Assembly (NCBI GenBank): GCA_963851095.1
Contig: CAWKOX010000033.1
Location: forward strand, 62,001-126,000
DNA length: 64,000 nucleotides
Source: Oleispira sp963851095
GTDB lineage: Bacteria > Pseudomonadota > Gammaproteobacteria > Pseudomonadales > Oceanobacteraceae
Direction: 5' to 3'
Shown here: positions 1 to 8,877 of the stretch, in pieces
Position numbering within the stretch: the stretch's first letter is position 1
How the letters are laid out: the number at the start of each line of letters is the position of its first letter
Position numbers and translations under genes: made by a program
The notes under the pieces: generated by a model
Databases searched by the model: none
What the model was told of the DNA's origin: nothing
Seen by the model: the letters and a program-made list of their open reading frames with translations, nothing else

Positions 1-360
1 GGTAGTCAAACATTAGCAGTAACCGTTCGTGGTTTGGCCTTGAAGCACATTACAAGCGCGAACATTAAATTGCTGTATCGTAAAGAAATGAAGATTGCGA
101 TATTGAATGGCGTCTTAATTGGCGCACTGGTTGCGATGGTCGTTGCGTATTGGTTTAACTCTTTTCAGTTAGGCATCATCATATTATGCGCCATTGTGAT
201 TAATAGCTTCGCAGCTGCGGCTTCGGGCACGTATATACCGTTTATTTTAGAAAAAATGAATGTTGATCCTGCGATAGCCTCGGCGGTTGTTTTGACCACG
301 GTAACCGATGTGATTGGCTTTGCAATATTCTTAGGTTTAGGAACACTTATTTTATTATAA
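1..360 (+). CDS. mgtE: Magnesium transporter MgtE, C-terminal part (cut by window edge)
   Basis: The frame is open from base 1. The first residues, GSQTLAVTVRGLAL, match the conserved stretch in the MgtE membrane domain, so the true start lies upstream of the window. The visible 119 residues hold the last three or so hydrophobic helices, including the motif SAVVLTTVTDVIGF near the end. In this family the membrane domain forms the Mg2+ pore and the missing N-terminal and CBS domains gate it. The gene ends in TAA, followed by a 10-bp inverted repeat and then speA. Identification from the end alone is quite secure; a related Co/Mg transporter of the same family is the only alternative. Confidence 0.85.
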   Translation, partial: GSQTLAVTVRGLALKHITSANIKLLYRKEMKIAILNGVLIGALVAMVVAYWFNSFQLGIIILCAIVINSFAAAASGTYIPFILEKMNVDPAIASAVVLTTVTDVIGFAIFLGLGTLILL

Positions 361-374
361 GGGCTCTAGCAATC

Positions 375-423
375 GGTATGACTATTGTGATTATGCGCAA
401 GTCGGTGCATCGATAGTCATACT
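375..423. repeat. Inverted repeat downstream of mgtE
   Basis: GTATGACTAT (376-385) is repeated inverted as ATAGTCATAC (413-422), with a 27-base spacer. It could fold into a transcript-end hairpin for mgtE, but no T-run follows, so a rho-independent terminator is not shown. The rest of the 246-base gap to speA is AT-rich and shows no gene. Confidence 0.4.
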
Positions 424-606
424 GAAACCCTATGAATGTTATGTAAAAATTGATACATAAAGTAATTTGTTTTAAATGGCTGATAAATATAGATTTCAGC
501 TATTCAGTCAGGCAGAATCGCGCCTCATTTTAAATAGCGCAATACATTAGGTTGGTTTTATTATTAAAACCAATGCTTATTTTACTGTTCTCGTTGGAGT
601 ATCCTC

Positions 607-2517
607 TTGAATTTTAAACCCTCTGAAGCACCTTGGAGTGCTCAGCAGTCAGCCGATTTATACGGCATTGAACGCTGGGGCAATGATTACTTTGGTCTGT
701 CGGATCAAGGCTTAGTCACCGCTAAAACATTAAATACCGAAGTTCCATTAATGGACATCGTTAAAGGTATGACTGAGCGTGATTTACAAATGCCAGTTTT
801 GTTGCGAATAGAAAATATTTTGGATGCACAAATCTATCGTCTTAATACGGCATTTGGTGATGCCATTAAGCGATTAGATTATCAAGCGCCATACCGTGGT
901 GTTTATCCTATTAAGGTGAATCAGCAAGCGCAAGTCGTCGAAGAAATTGCCGATTTTGGTAAACGCTTTAAGCACGGCTTAGAAGTCGGTAGCAAGCCTG
1001 AAATGATTGCTGCACTATCAACGTTAACCGAGCCTGGTAGTTTAATTATTTGTAATGGTTACAAAGATCAAGAGTTTGTAGAGTTAGGGTTGCAGGCCGT
1101 AAAGCTCGGGTTTTTATGTTTTTTCGTTATTGAAACCCCTGCTGAGTTACCGATTATTATTGAGCGCAGTAAGCAGCTTAATATTGAACCATTAATTGGT
1201 GTACGCGTAAAAATGACCTCTAAAGTGAGCGGTCATTGGAACTCGACATCGGGTGATCGTAGTGTCTTTGGTCTTTCAACCAGCCAGCTTATTCAGCTTG
1301 TTGATCGCTTAAAAGAAGCGGAAATGCTGCATTGCTTGCAGTTATTGCACTGTCACTTAGGGTCGCAAATCCCTAATATTCGTGAGATTCGTGGTGGTGT
1401 TGTAGAAGCGTGCCGTTATTATGCGGATCTTTGTGGTGAAGGCGCTGCGCTAAACTATATCGATTTTGGGGGGGGATTGGCCGTTGATTATACGGGTGCA
1501 CAATCGAATGATTCGCAAAGTCGAAATTACAGCCTTGAAGAGTATTGCACCGATATTGTTGATACATTAAAAAATACGTTGGATGAGTATGAGATAAAGC
1601 ATCCAACGATTGTGACGGAGTCAGGTCGTGCGACGGTTGCTTATTCTTCGATACTATTATTCAACGTATTGGATGTGACTAAGTTTGAGCCGATTGAGTT
1701 GCCTCAAATCGGTGATGATGAGCACCAGTTGTTGCAAGATATGCGTGAGGTATTAGCCTGTTTAACGCCGGTAAAAGCACAAGAATGTTATAATGATGCT
1801 CACTTTTATCGTGATGAAATTCGTGAGCTATTTAAACGTGGTCAGGTTGATTTGCGAACACGTTCAGCGGCTGAAAATTTGTTTTTAGAGATACTTCAGC
1901 AGATTAATAAGAACCTTGAGTTGATGGAACATATTCCGGTTGATCTTGAGGGTTTGAAAGAATCGCTGGCTGATATTTATTATGGCAACTTCAGTTTGTT
2001 TCAATCGTTGCCTGATATTTGGGCGATTGATCAGCTGTTCCCAATTATGCCGATTCATCGCTTAGAAGAAGAGCCAACCCGTAATGCCATTATTGCGGAC
2101 ATTACTTGTGATTGTGATGGCAAAATTGATAAGTTTATTGGTCAGTACGACGTCTCGAATACGTTACCGTTACACGAGATGAAAGATGATGAAGAATATT
2201 ATATGGGTGTCTTCTTGGTGGGTGCTTATCAAGAAACGTTAGGAGATTTACACAATCTCTTTGGCGATACCAACGTTGTGAGTGTTCGTTTAAACGAAGA
2301 TTCTACGTTTGATTTTGTAAAAGAAATACACGGCGATACCATTGCTGATGTTTTAAGTTATGTTGAATACCAGCCAAAAGAAATGGCGCTGCGTTATAGA
2401 AATACAGCTGAAAGAGCAGTAAAAGAAGGGCGAATTACTGCTCGTGAACGTCAGCACATGTTGAAAACTTATAATGCCAGTATGCAGGGTTATACCTATT
2501 ACGAGCGTGACGAATAA
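607..2517 (+). CDS. speA: Biosynthetic arginine decarboxylase
   Basis: A 636-residue PLP-dependent decarboxylase (fold III) that turns arginine into agmatine and CO2, the first step of the agmatine route to putrescine. The PLP lysine is K103 in YPIKVNQQ. Other family blocks follow: EVGSKPEM, CNGYKD, HCHLGSQ, the glycine-rich FGGGLAVDY and ESGRA. Length fits the SpeA family (about 630-660). The start is TTG, preceded by TTGGAG about 7 bases upstream; no better ATG precedes the conserved WWGN-like N-terminal block (here RWGNDYFG). It is followed by a short terminator and the spermidine-forming genes. Agmatinase (speB) lies 6.7 kb downstream rather than adjacent. Confidence 0.95.
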   Translation: MNFKPSEAPWSAQQSADLYGIERWGNDYFGLSDQGLVTAKTLNTEVPLMDIVKGMTERDLQMPVLLRIENILDAQIYRLNTAFGDAIKRLDYQAPYRGVYPIKVNQQAQVVEEIADFGKRFKHGLEVGSKPEMIAALSTLTEPGSLIICNGYKDQEFVELGLQAVKLGFLCFFVIETPAELPIIIERSKQLNIEPLIGVRVKMTSKVSGHWNSTSGDRSVFGLSTSQLIQLVDRLKEAEMLHCLQLLHCHLGSQIPNIREIRGGVVEACRYYADLCGEGAALNYIDFGGGLAVDYTGAQSNDSQSRNYSLEEYCTDIVDTLKNTLDEYEIKHPTIVTESGRATVAYSSILLFNVLDVTKFEPIELPQIGDDEHQLLQDMREVLACLTPVKAQECYNDAHFYRDEIRELFKRGQVDLRTRSAAENLFLEILQQINKNLELMEHIPVDLEGLKESLADIYYGNFSLFQSLPDIWAIDQLFPIMPIHRLEEEPTRNAIIADITCDCDGKIDKFIGQYDVSNTLPLHEMKDDEEYYMGVFLVGAYQETLGDLHNLFGDTNVVSVRLNEDSTFDFVKEIHGDTIADVLSYVEYQPKEMALRYRNTAERAVKEGRITARERQHMLKTYNASMQGYTYYERDE

Positions 2518-2523
2518 AGTGTA

Positions 2524-2546
2524 ACAATCCAATGTTGGATTGTTTT
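2524..2546 (+). terminator. Terminator after speA
   Basis: CAATCCA pairs with TGGATTG around a small loop and is followed by TTTT. It lies 7 bases after the speA stop. The stem is short, so termination may be partial. Confidence 0.55.
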
Positions 2547-2633
2547 GAGTATTTAACTTGTACAGTGACTGTCGCTGTATATTAAAAACAAATTGTATGA
2601 AAATTTGTAATTAATTTTTGTTAGGAATTAATA

Positions 2634-3842
2634 ATGAAAAAAGTAATGATTATCGGCGCAGGTGGTGTTGGCCAAGTAGTTGCGCATAAATGTGCACAGT
2701 TGCCTGAAGTATTTTCTGAGATTGTTTTAGCGAGTCGTACAGAATCTAAATGTATTGCGATCGCGAAGCAGATTAAAGAGATGCAAAATCGTGATATCGC
2801 GACTGCACAAGTTGATGCCGATAACGTTCCTGAGCTTGTTGCTTTATTAAAAGTAGAAAAGCCATTTATGGTCATTAACGTGGCGTTGCCGTATCAAGAT
2901 TTAACGATTATGGATGCGTGTTTAGAAGCGGGCGTTCATTATATGGATACGGCTAACTACGAACCTTTGGATACGGCTAAGTTTGAGTATCACTGGCAGT
3001 GGGCGTACCAAGAGAAATTCCAGAAAGCAGGTTTGATGGCTCTGTTAGGTTCGGGCTTTGATCCAGGCGCAACGAATATGTTTACTGCATATGCGGCGAA
3101 GCATTATTTCGATGAAATTCATTACTTGGATATCATTGATGTTAACGGCGGCGACCATGGCTATCCGTTTGCGACAAACTTTAATCCTGAGATTAACATT
3201 CGTGAAGTTACCGCAGAATGTCGTCACTGGGAAAACGGTGAGTTTGTTGAAACGCCAGCTATGTCGACGAAGCAAGAGTTTACGTGCCCAGACGGTGTGG
3301 GTGATTTCAATATTTACCGCATGTACCACGAAGAGTTGGAGTCGTTAACGAAGAACTTCCCAACGCTTAAGCGTGCGCAGTTCTGGATGAGTTTTGGCGA
3401 AAGCTATTTGAAGCATTTGGAAGTTTTACAAAATGTTGGCATGACGGGCATCGAGCCTATCGATTTTAATGGCCAGCAGATTGTACCGATCCAGTTGTTG
3501 AAGGCACTATTACCTGATCCTTCTACTTTGGGCCCTCGTACGCACGGTAAGACCTGTATTGGTTGTGTGGTTCGCGGTATCAAAGATGGTAAAGAGAAAA
3601 CGGTTTACGTTTACAACATTAAAGATCACCAAGATTGTTATAAAGAAGTTAAGTCACAGGCGATTTCTTATACCACGGGCGTTCCAGCAATGATTGGCGC
3701 GAAGATGATGGTAGAAGGCAAGTGGATGGAAGCGGGTGTATTCAATATCGAACAGATGGATCCAGATCCATTTATGGAAGATATGAATAAATACGGTCTA
3801 CCGTTCCAAGTGATTGAAGAGCCTGGGTTTGATTTGATTTAA
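2634..3842 (+). CDS. Carboxynorspermidine/carboxyspermidine dehydrogenase (saccharopine dehydrogenase family)
   Basis: A 402-residue cytosolic oxidoreductase of the saccharopine dehydrogenase family. The N-terminal Rossmann motif is IIGAGGVGQVV (residues 6-16). The centre carries GSGFDPGATNMF and the C-terminal half carries ISYTTGVPAMIGA, both typical of this branch. In Vibrio the enzyme reductively condenses a diamine with L-aspartate semialdehyde using NADPH. With putrescine it makes carboxyspermidine and with diaminopropane carboxynorspermidine. Its partner decarboxylase follows at 4175 and arginine decarboxylase precedes it, which supports the polyamine role over lysine metabolism. No diaminopropane-forming genes are in the window, so putrescine is the likelier substrate. 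Start ATG behind GTTAGGAA. Confidence 0.88.
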   Translation: MKKVMIIGAGGVGQVVAHKCAQLPEVFSEIVLASRTESKCIAIAKQIKEMQNRDIATAQVDADNVPELVALLKVEKPFMVINVALPYQDLTIMDACLEAGVHYMDTANYEPLDTAKFEYHWQWAYQEKFQKAGLMALLGSGFDPGATNMFTAYAAKHYFDEIHYLDIIDVNGGDHGYPFATNFNPEINIREVTAECRHWENGEFVETPAMSTKQEFTCPDGVGDFNIYRMYHEELESLTKNFPTLKRAQFWMSFGESYLKHLEVLQNVGMTGIEPIDFNGQQIVPIQLLKALLPDPSTLGPRTHGKTCIGCVVRGIKDGKEKTVYVYNIKDHQDCYKEVKSQAISYTTGVPAMIGAKMMVEGKWMEAGVFNIEQMDPDPFMEDMNKYGLPFQVIEEPGFDLI

Positions 3843-3858
3843 TTTGTAACAAAAAGCA

Positions 3859-3912
3859 AAAAGCGGATACGGTTTTGGTTAACACTTTGTTGGCTAAAAC
3901 CGCTTTCGCTTT
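3859..3912 (+). terminator. Long imperfect hairpin after the dehydrogenase gene
   Basis: The arm at 3859-3882 (containing AAAGCGGATACGGTTTTGG) pairs with the arm at about 3890-3912 (containing CTAAAACCGCTTTCGCTTTT), with a few mismatches and a loop of about 8 bases. It sits 17 bases after the stop codon and most likely ends transcription, although no clean T-run follows. Confidence 0.5.
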
Positions 3913-3917
3913 TCGAT

Positions 3918-4044
3918 CGATATTGGGTATATCATTCTGCGGAACACCGTGAATTCATCCGTGAGGCGCTTCGGCCTACCTCCTTGTAGGCTCACTGAAG
4001 GATCCTTCGTTTTAGATGTGCCTTAAATGATACACCCAATATCG
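3918..4044. repeat. 127-bp element bounded by 19-bp inverted repeats (MITE- or REP-like)
   Basis: The terminal arms are 3918-3936 (CGATATTGGGTATATCATT) and 4026-4044. They are exact inverse complements except for one base. Inside are nested pairings: GTGAG with CTCAC, CCTAC with GTAGG around a short loop, and GAATTC and GGATCC six-mers. It has no coding capacity. This is the pattern of a small non-autonomous repeat or a structured intergenic RNA. No second copy was seen in this window. Confidence 0.6.
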
Positions 4045-4064
4045 CTCCGCGAAAGCTAACACTT

Positions 4065-4113
4065 TCATAGATTCATAGATTCATAGCATCATAGATTCAT
4101 AGCATCATAGATT
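4065..4113. repeat. Octamer tandem repeat, six units
   Basis: Six consecutive 8-bp units read TCATAGAT or TCATAGCA (order: AT, AT, CA, AT, CA, AT). The array ends about 62 bases before the TTG start of the decarboxylase gene. Such arrays change length by slippage. It may simply be a spacer. Confidence 0.8.
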
Positions 4114-4174
4114 GTCGCGATTTTTAAATTTTTAAGTTCGGCGTCTTAGAGTTTAATTTTTTTGAGTATTAATT

Positions 4175-5443
4175 TTGAATATTAACAGCAAAACATTTTT
4201 CAACTTTGATCCAACTCGCGTACCTAGCCCTTGCTTTGTGGTGGATGAAGTTGCGGTTGAAAACAATCTTAAAATCTTAAATCGTGTTCAAGAAGAATCT
4301 GGTGCCAAAATATTATTGGCACTAAAAGCCTTCTCAATGTTCAGTCTTGCGCCACTGATTACCCAATATTTATCCGGTACATGCTCTAGTGGTTTGCATG
4401 AAGCCTTGCTGGGTTATGAAGAATTTGGCGGCAATAAAAAGGGTGCTCCAAATACACCAGAAGCGCATAAAGAAATGCACGTCTTTTCTGCAGCGTTTAC
4501 CGAGCCCGATTTAAAAGAGTTGTTAACGTTTAGCGATCACATCGTCTTTAACTCGTTCAACCAGTGGAATCGTTTTCAGTCACTGATTCAACAAGCGGTA
4601 AAAGAACGCGCAGAAAAAGGTGAGGTTATCGACTTTGGTTTGCGCATCAACCCAATGCACTCAGAAGGCGCCGTTGAAATATACGACCCGTGTGCGGCTG
4701 GTTCACGCTTAGGTATTCCATACGATACCTTTATGGAAAATGCACCAACACCTGACGCATTGGTTGCTGCTGGCATTAATGGATTGCACTTCCATACTTT
4801 ATGTGAACAATTATTCGAACCCCTTGAGCGTACGCTGAATGCGGTTGAAGAAACGTTTGGCGACTACCTACATAAAATGCAATGGGTTAACTTTGGTGGT
4901 GGTCATCACATAACGCACCCCGATTATAACGTTGATAAATTGATTGAGCGTATCAAAGCGTTTCAGAAAAAATACGACGTACAAGTATATATGGAACCGG
5001 GCGAAGCCATTGCCATTCATACCGGTGTTTTGGTCAGCGAAGTGTTGGACTTGGGTTTTAACCAAATGGATCTGGCTATCTTAGATACCAGCGCAACGTG
5101 TCACATGCCTGATACCTTAGAAATGCCGTATCGCGCAGAGATTCTAGATTTCAGCTCGCGTATTCATACGAGCGCTGGCGAGCGAGACGAAAAGAAGTTT
5201 AGTTATCGTTTAGGCGGGCAAACGTGTTTGGCCGGTGACGTGATGGGGGATTACAGTTTTGATCAACCTTTAGAAGTAGGTCAGCGTTTAATGTTCGATG
5301 ATATGAGCCATTATACGATGGTGAAAACGTCAACCTTTAATGGAATTGGTTTACCGTCTTTAGCTTTATGGAACTCTGAAACTGACGAGGTGACGGTGGT
5401 TAAGCAGTTCGGCTATCAAGATTTTAAACAGCGTCTATCGTAA
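4175..5443 (+). CDS. nspC: Carboxynorspermidine/carboxyspermidine decarboxylase
   Basis: A 422-residue PLP-dependent decarboxylase of the alanine-racemase fold (fold III), which removes CO2 from carboxy(nor)spermidine to give (nor)spermidine. The N-terminal block PSPCFVVDE is followed by the PLP lysine in LALKAF (near residue 51). Further family blocks are CSSGLHEA, LRINPMHSE, GINGLHFHTLCEQ, VNFGGGHH, YMEPGEA and GGQTCLAGD with a downstream active-site Cys. The start is TTG with only a weak ribosome site (GAG about 9 bases upstream); the sequence after it matches the family N-terminus. It lies 332 bases after the dehydrogenase, separated by a hairpin, a repeat element and an octamer array, so separate transcription is possible. 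Confidence 0.9.
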   Translation: MNINSKTFFNFDPTRVPSPCFVVDEVAVENNLKILNRVQEESGAKILLALKAFSMFSLAPLITQYLSGTCSSGLHEALLGYEEFGGNKKGAPNTPEAHKEMHVFSAAFTEPDLKELLTFSDHIVFNSFNQWNRFQSLIQQAVKERAEKGEVIDFGLRINPMHSEGAVEIYDPCAAGSRLGIPYDTFMENAPTPDALVAAGINGLHFHTLCEQLFEPLERTLNAVEETFGDYLHKMQWVNFGGGHHITHPDYNVDKLIERIKAFQKKYDVQVYMEPGEAIAIHTGVLVSEVLDLGFNQMDLAILDTSATCHMPDTLEMPYRAEILDFSSRIHTSAGERDEKKFSYRLGGQTCLAGDVMGDYSFDQPLEVGQRLMFDDMSHYTMVKTSTFNGIGLPSLALWNSETDEVTVVKQFGYQDFKQRLS

Positions 5444-5493
5444 AAAAGAATAACCCAAACGTTTAAAAGCTACACATCATTACAAAGCAACTA

Positions 5494-5519
5494 CGCCACT
5501 TTCTTGCAAGTAAGTGGCG
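5494..5519 (+). terminator. Hairpin after nspC
   Basis: CGCCACTT (5494-5501) pairs perfectly with AAGTGGCG (5512-5519) around a 10-base loop that itself holds CTTGCAAG. It lies between nspC and the BCCT gene. Only a weak T-rich stretch (ATTTCC) follows. Confidence 0.5.
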
Positions 5520-5559
5520 ATTTCCGTAGTGTGGGCGCCCAATTTTTTAAACTCTCGGT

Positions 5560-7140
5560 GTGCCTATCTCTCATTCTACGACGTCTTCAAATTCTGAGGC
5601 TTCAACCTTCACAGTAAAAAATTCTCATCGTCGCTTGGGTGACCCCATTGTTCTTTCCCTGACGATGGGCTTTATTGCTCTCTTCATCGGTTTGTCTACT
5701 TATGACTCGGCGTGGCTGACGTCTCAAATAGGCACAGGCTTCACTTGGACGGCTAAATATCTTGGTTCCTTTTTTCAAGTCTTATTACTGGCAACGTTCT
5801 TTGTGGCTATGGGGGTTGCGTTAAGCCGCGCGGGTGAGGCTAAGATCGGTAATTTAGAGGTTCCAGAAATCAGCACCTTCCGTTGGTTGTCGATGGTGAT
5901 GTGTACATTACTGGCCGGTGGCGGCGTCTTTTTTGCTGCTGGTGAGCCGATTTATCATTTTATTGTTACGCCTCCTGCATTTGATGTAGAAGCAGGAACG
6001 GCCGCCGCAGTGGCACCTGCTATGGCACAATCGTTTATGCACTGGGGCTTTTTAGCTTGGGCGGTTATGGGATCTTTGGCCGCAATTGTCTTGGCTTATG
6101 CCCATTACAATTTAGGTAAACCGCTGCAGCCGCGTACTTTGCTTCATGGAGTATTTGGTGATTGGATTCTTACCAGCTGGGTGGGCAGTGTGGTTGATGC
6201 GCTTTGCGTCATTGCCGTCGTCGCGGGAACGGTTGGCCCTATCGGCTTTCTTGCTACTCAAATGAGTTATGGTTTGCATGTCTTATTTGGTTTTGCCAAC
6301 GGCTTTACGACTCAGTTATTTATATTACTGATGTTGGCTGTGGTTTATATTGCCTCCGCGATGAGTGGCATTCATAAAGGCATGCAAATGCTAAGTCGCT
6401 TTAATGTATTTTTAGCCTTAGCGATTGGTACGATTATTTTTATTTTTGGCCCTACGTTATTTTTAACCAATACCTATTTTCAATCGATGGGTGAATACGT
6501 TTCTTCATTCTTATCGATGGCGACCATTACCGGTGAAACCGCGCCTGCTTGGTGGATGAAGTGGTGGACCATTTTCTTCTTTGCTTGGTTCATTGGTTAT
6601 GCACCGTTAATGGCTATTTTTGTTGCGCGAATATCTCGTGGTCGAACGATTCGTCAAATGGTCATCGCCGTCGCTATATTAGCGCCGATCGCCACGACAA
6701 TTTGGTTTACCCTATTAGGTGGTTCAGGCATCTATTATCAAATGACGGGGGCAGTGGAGCTAACGGAAGCGCTGAAAGGTTTTTCTTTTGATGTGGTGAC
6801 GTTCTCTGTCGCACAAGCATTGCCCGGTGGCATGTGGATGGCGTTAGCCATGATGTTGCTAACAACGATCTTTGTTGCTACCACGGGTGATTCTATGAGT
6901 TATTCGATTGCGGTTGTGGGTGCGGGTCATGATGAACCGCACTTCTCAATTCGTGCCTTTTGGGGCGCTGCAATGGCGATTATGGCTGGAGTGCTGTTGT
7001 ACTTAGGCGAAGGCCAGATCGGTGTTTTGCAGCAGTTTATTGTGATCACTGCGATACCGGTATCGTTCATTATACTACCTACATTATGGACTGGCCCAAA
7101 AGCGGCAATGGCCATGGCGCGTGAGCAGAATTTTCGCTAA
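5560..7140 (+). CDS. BCCT family transporter
   Basis: A 526-residue inner-membrane protein with about 12 hydrophobic segments. BCCT signatures are GGGVFFAAGEPIYHF, MAQSFMHWGF, the glycine-rich GTVGPIGFLATQ, and ARISRGRTIRQ after helix 8. The family carries betaine, choline, carnitine or related compounds with Na+ or H+. In the usual betaine carriers the helix-8 stretch before ARISRGRT is Trp-rich (like WGWWISWSP). Here it reads FAWFIGYAP, so two of the expected aromatic-box tryptophans are Phe and Tyr and the substrate is uncertain. It starts at GTG, 116 bases after nspC, with an N-terminal hydrophilic tail of about 28 residues. Location beside polyamine genes is suggestive only. Confidence 0.85.
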   Translation: MPISHSTTSSNSEASTFTVKNSHRRLGDPIVLSLTMGFIALFIGLSTYDSAWLTSQIGTGFTWTAKYLGSFFQVLLLATFFVAMGVALSRAGEAKIGNLEVPEISTFRWLSMVMCTLLAGGGVFFAAGEPIYHFIVTPPAFDVEAGTAAAVAPAMAQSFMHWGFLAWAVMGSLAAIVLAYAHYNLGKPLQPRTLLHGVFGDWILTSWVGSVVDALCVIAVVAGTVGPIGFLATQMSYGLHVLFGFANGFTTQLFILLMLAVVYIASAMSGIHKGMQMLSRFNVFLALAIGTIIFIFGPTLFLTNTYFQSMGEYVSSFLSMATITGETAPAWWMKWWTIFFFAWFIGYAPLMAIFVARISRGRTIRQMVIAVAILAPIATTIWFTLLGGSGIYYQMTGAVELTEALKGFSFDVVTFSVAQALPGGMWMALAMMLLTTIFVATTGDSMSYSIAVVGAGHDEPHFSIRAFWGAAMAIMAGVLLYLGEGQIGVLQQFIVITAIPVSFIILPTLWTGPKAAMAMAREQNFR

Positions 7141-7420
7141 GGCGTAGTTTTTGATCACTCGCGTAGAACAGGCACCGACATCAGATCAATGATGAGGTGT
7201 CTTGTTTAATAACTTACGTATTTCTCTTGCTTGGGTATAAAGCTCATTCTTCTCGCTATTGCTAATAATCTTTTCTTAATCATGCATTCATCAATGTATC
7301 GTTATAAAATTGACAAGCGATGACGCAAAATATATTGTTATTTTCAGACATGACTTGTTTAACTGCTTAAAATATCTTTGTTGCACATTGAAGTGCTGAT
7401 CTAACTTTTAAGGAAAAATA

Positions 7421-8125
7421 ATGTTCCCACAAGCTTATCCTCATGATGACATTCAGTGCTTATACCCAGATGTTTATTTTCTTCATGGCAGTATAAAAAT
7501 GGGGCCAGGCATGAGGATGAATAGAAATATGATCATCCTCAAAAATGGTAATGAACTGACGCTAATCAACCCAGTGCGCATGAGTGATCATGGCCTTTTG
7601 CAGCTAGATGAGCTGGGTGAAGTTAAGTATTTACTTAGATTAGGTGATTTTCATGGGTTAGATGATGCGTTCTATCTTGATCGCTATCGGTGTGAGTTCT
7701 GGGCACAAGAAGGCCAAGAGACTTATAAAATGCCGATTCCAACTACGGTTATTACGGCGGCTGCTTCAAGTCCATTTCCAAATTCAGAGTTTTTCATTTT
7801 TGAGTCTGCTAAATACCCAGAAGCTGCTTTATTGCTTAAAGATCATAAACTTCTGATCACCACAGACAGTATTCAGTATCACTCAGATTGGCGCTACTTT
7901 ACCCGCTTTACTCAATTTGCATTCAAACTTTTAGGATTTAAAATCGGGCTGAATATTGGCCCTCCCTGGCTGAAACGAGTAACGCCCAAAGGAACAACGT
8001 TAAAAGACGATTTTAATAGAATACTCGCGTTAGATTTTGATTCGATTATCGCCGCACACGGGCTATTACTTAAAGGCACTGCCAAAGAAATTTTAACGGA
8101 AGAAGTGAGCAAGGTTTTTGATTAG
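7421..8125 (+). CDS. Metallo-beta-lactamase-fold-like protein without the metal motif
   Basis: A 234-residue soluble protein with no signal peptide. Pieces resemble the MBL fold: a strand-rich start, LRLGDFHGLDDAFYLDRY where the HxHxDH metal motif would be, ITTDSIQYHSDW in the position of the later Asp/His, and IIAAHG near the end. The canonical HxHxD is missing, which recalls the DUF4336-type proteins of this superfamily. If the fold assignment is right it is probably not a classical hydrolase. Start ATG behind TTAAGGAAAA. It stands alone between AT-rich gaps. Function unknown; the fold call is by eye and moderate. Confidence 0.55.
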   Translation: MFPQAYPHDDIQCLYPDVYFLHGSIKMGPGMRMNRNMIILKNGNELTLINPVRMSDHGLLQLDELGEVKYLLRLGDFHGLDDAFYLDRYRCEFWAQEGQETYKMPIPTTVITAAASSPFPNSEFFIFESAKYPEAALLLKDHKLLITTDSIQYHSDWRYFTRFTQFAFKLLGFKIGLNIGPPWLKRVTPKGTTLKDDFNRILALDFDSIIAAHGLLLKGTAKEILTEEVSKVFD

Positions 8126-8357
8126 GTTATGGAAGGTTAGCCACATAAAGCAGCGTTAAATATTATGCGATAGCATCGTGATGTTTTAATTATTGATAAT
8201 TTCGTTCGTTGTATATATTGTGACGGAAATTATTGATGTAATTAGAAATAATAGCTAAAAACTAAGTATTTATCATTAATTGTAGAGTCTATTTCTAACA
8301 ATGATCATGGCCTGAGTCATAAGCATATTTTTAGAGTTTAAATTAAGGAAGTTTCGC

Positions 8358-8807
8358 ATGGAAGAAAATGTAAGAGTAGGGAAGTACGTCTTTCGATTTG
8401 GGATTGTGCATTTATTATTACTAGTTGGTTTGTCCATTATACTAGGTCTACTGGAAGTAGAGGCTAATTCGGGTATTAGTATTGGGGCTTTAATGGGCGC
8501 GGCTATGGCTGCTGTTATTAAGTTTATTCAAGACAATAAACGAGCGCCCAGTCAATCAGAGAAGAGTCGGTTAATTTGGCTTTCTTTGCTGGTTGCTGTA
8601 GCAATATCTATATTACTATCGAGTGTATTTTTTATCTTTTCAGGAGAGGGTCAAGAAATTTTTGAAGCTCTGATATCGATGGGTCTTTTAGTGATATTTT
8701 TGATTTTTTTGTTTGCTTCAGTAGTCTGCTTTTTTGTACTTTCACTTTCTTACGGGCACTTAGCCAAAAAACAATATGAAGCGTTAGTAAAGCATGGAAA
8801 GCTTTAG
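8358..8807 (+). CDS. ABZJ_00895-type small membrane protein
   Basis: A 149-residue protein with four hydrophobic segments (about residues 11-31, 38-58, 74-96 and 105-130), a cytoplasmic loop with Lys/Arg-rich KFIQDNKRAPSQSEKSRL, and a basic tail. The layout, length and the loop pattern K-R-x-P-x-x-x-E-K-x-R-L fit the uncharacterised ABZJ_00895 family. Ribosome site TTAAGGAAG about 8 bases before ATG. Role unknown; single-gene transcription unit. Confidence 0.65.
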   Translation: MEENVRVGKYVFRFGIVHLLLLVGLSIILGLLEVEANSGISIGALMGAAMAAVIKFIQDNKRAPSQSEKSRLIWLSLLVAVAISILLSSVFFIFSGEGQEIFEALISMGLLVIFLIFLFASVVCFFVLSLSYGHLAKKQYEALVKHGKL

Positions 8808-8855
8808 CAGAACTTGTTTAAAGCGTGATTAGCTCCGCTGCTTCTTTCATTTTTT

Positions 8856-8877
8856 AAACAGTTTAGCTGTTTTTTAT
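8856..8877 (+). terminator. Weak terminator after the membrane protein gene
   Basis: AAACAG (8856-8861) pairs with CTGTTT (8867-8872) around TTTAG, followed by TTTTATTT. It is a short stem with a good T-run and overlaps the end of an antisense open stretch. Confidence 0.45.

Noticed and set aside
4065..4113. Possible CRISPR-like array
   Set aside because: The units are 8 bp and contiguous, with no spacers; it is a simple tandem repeat.
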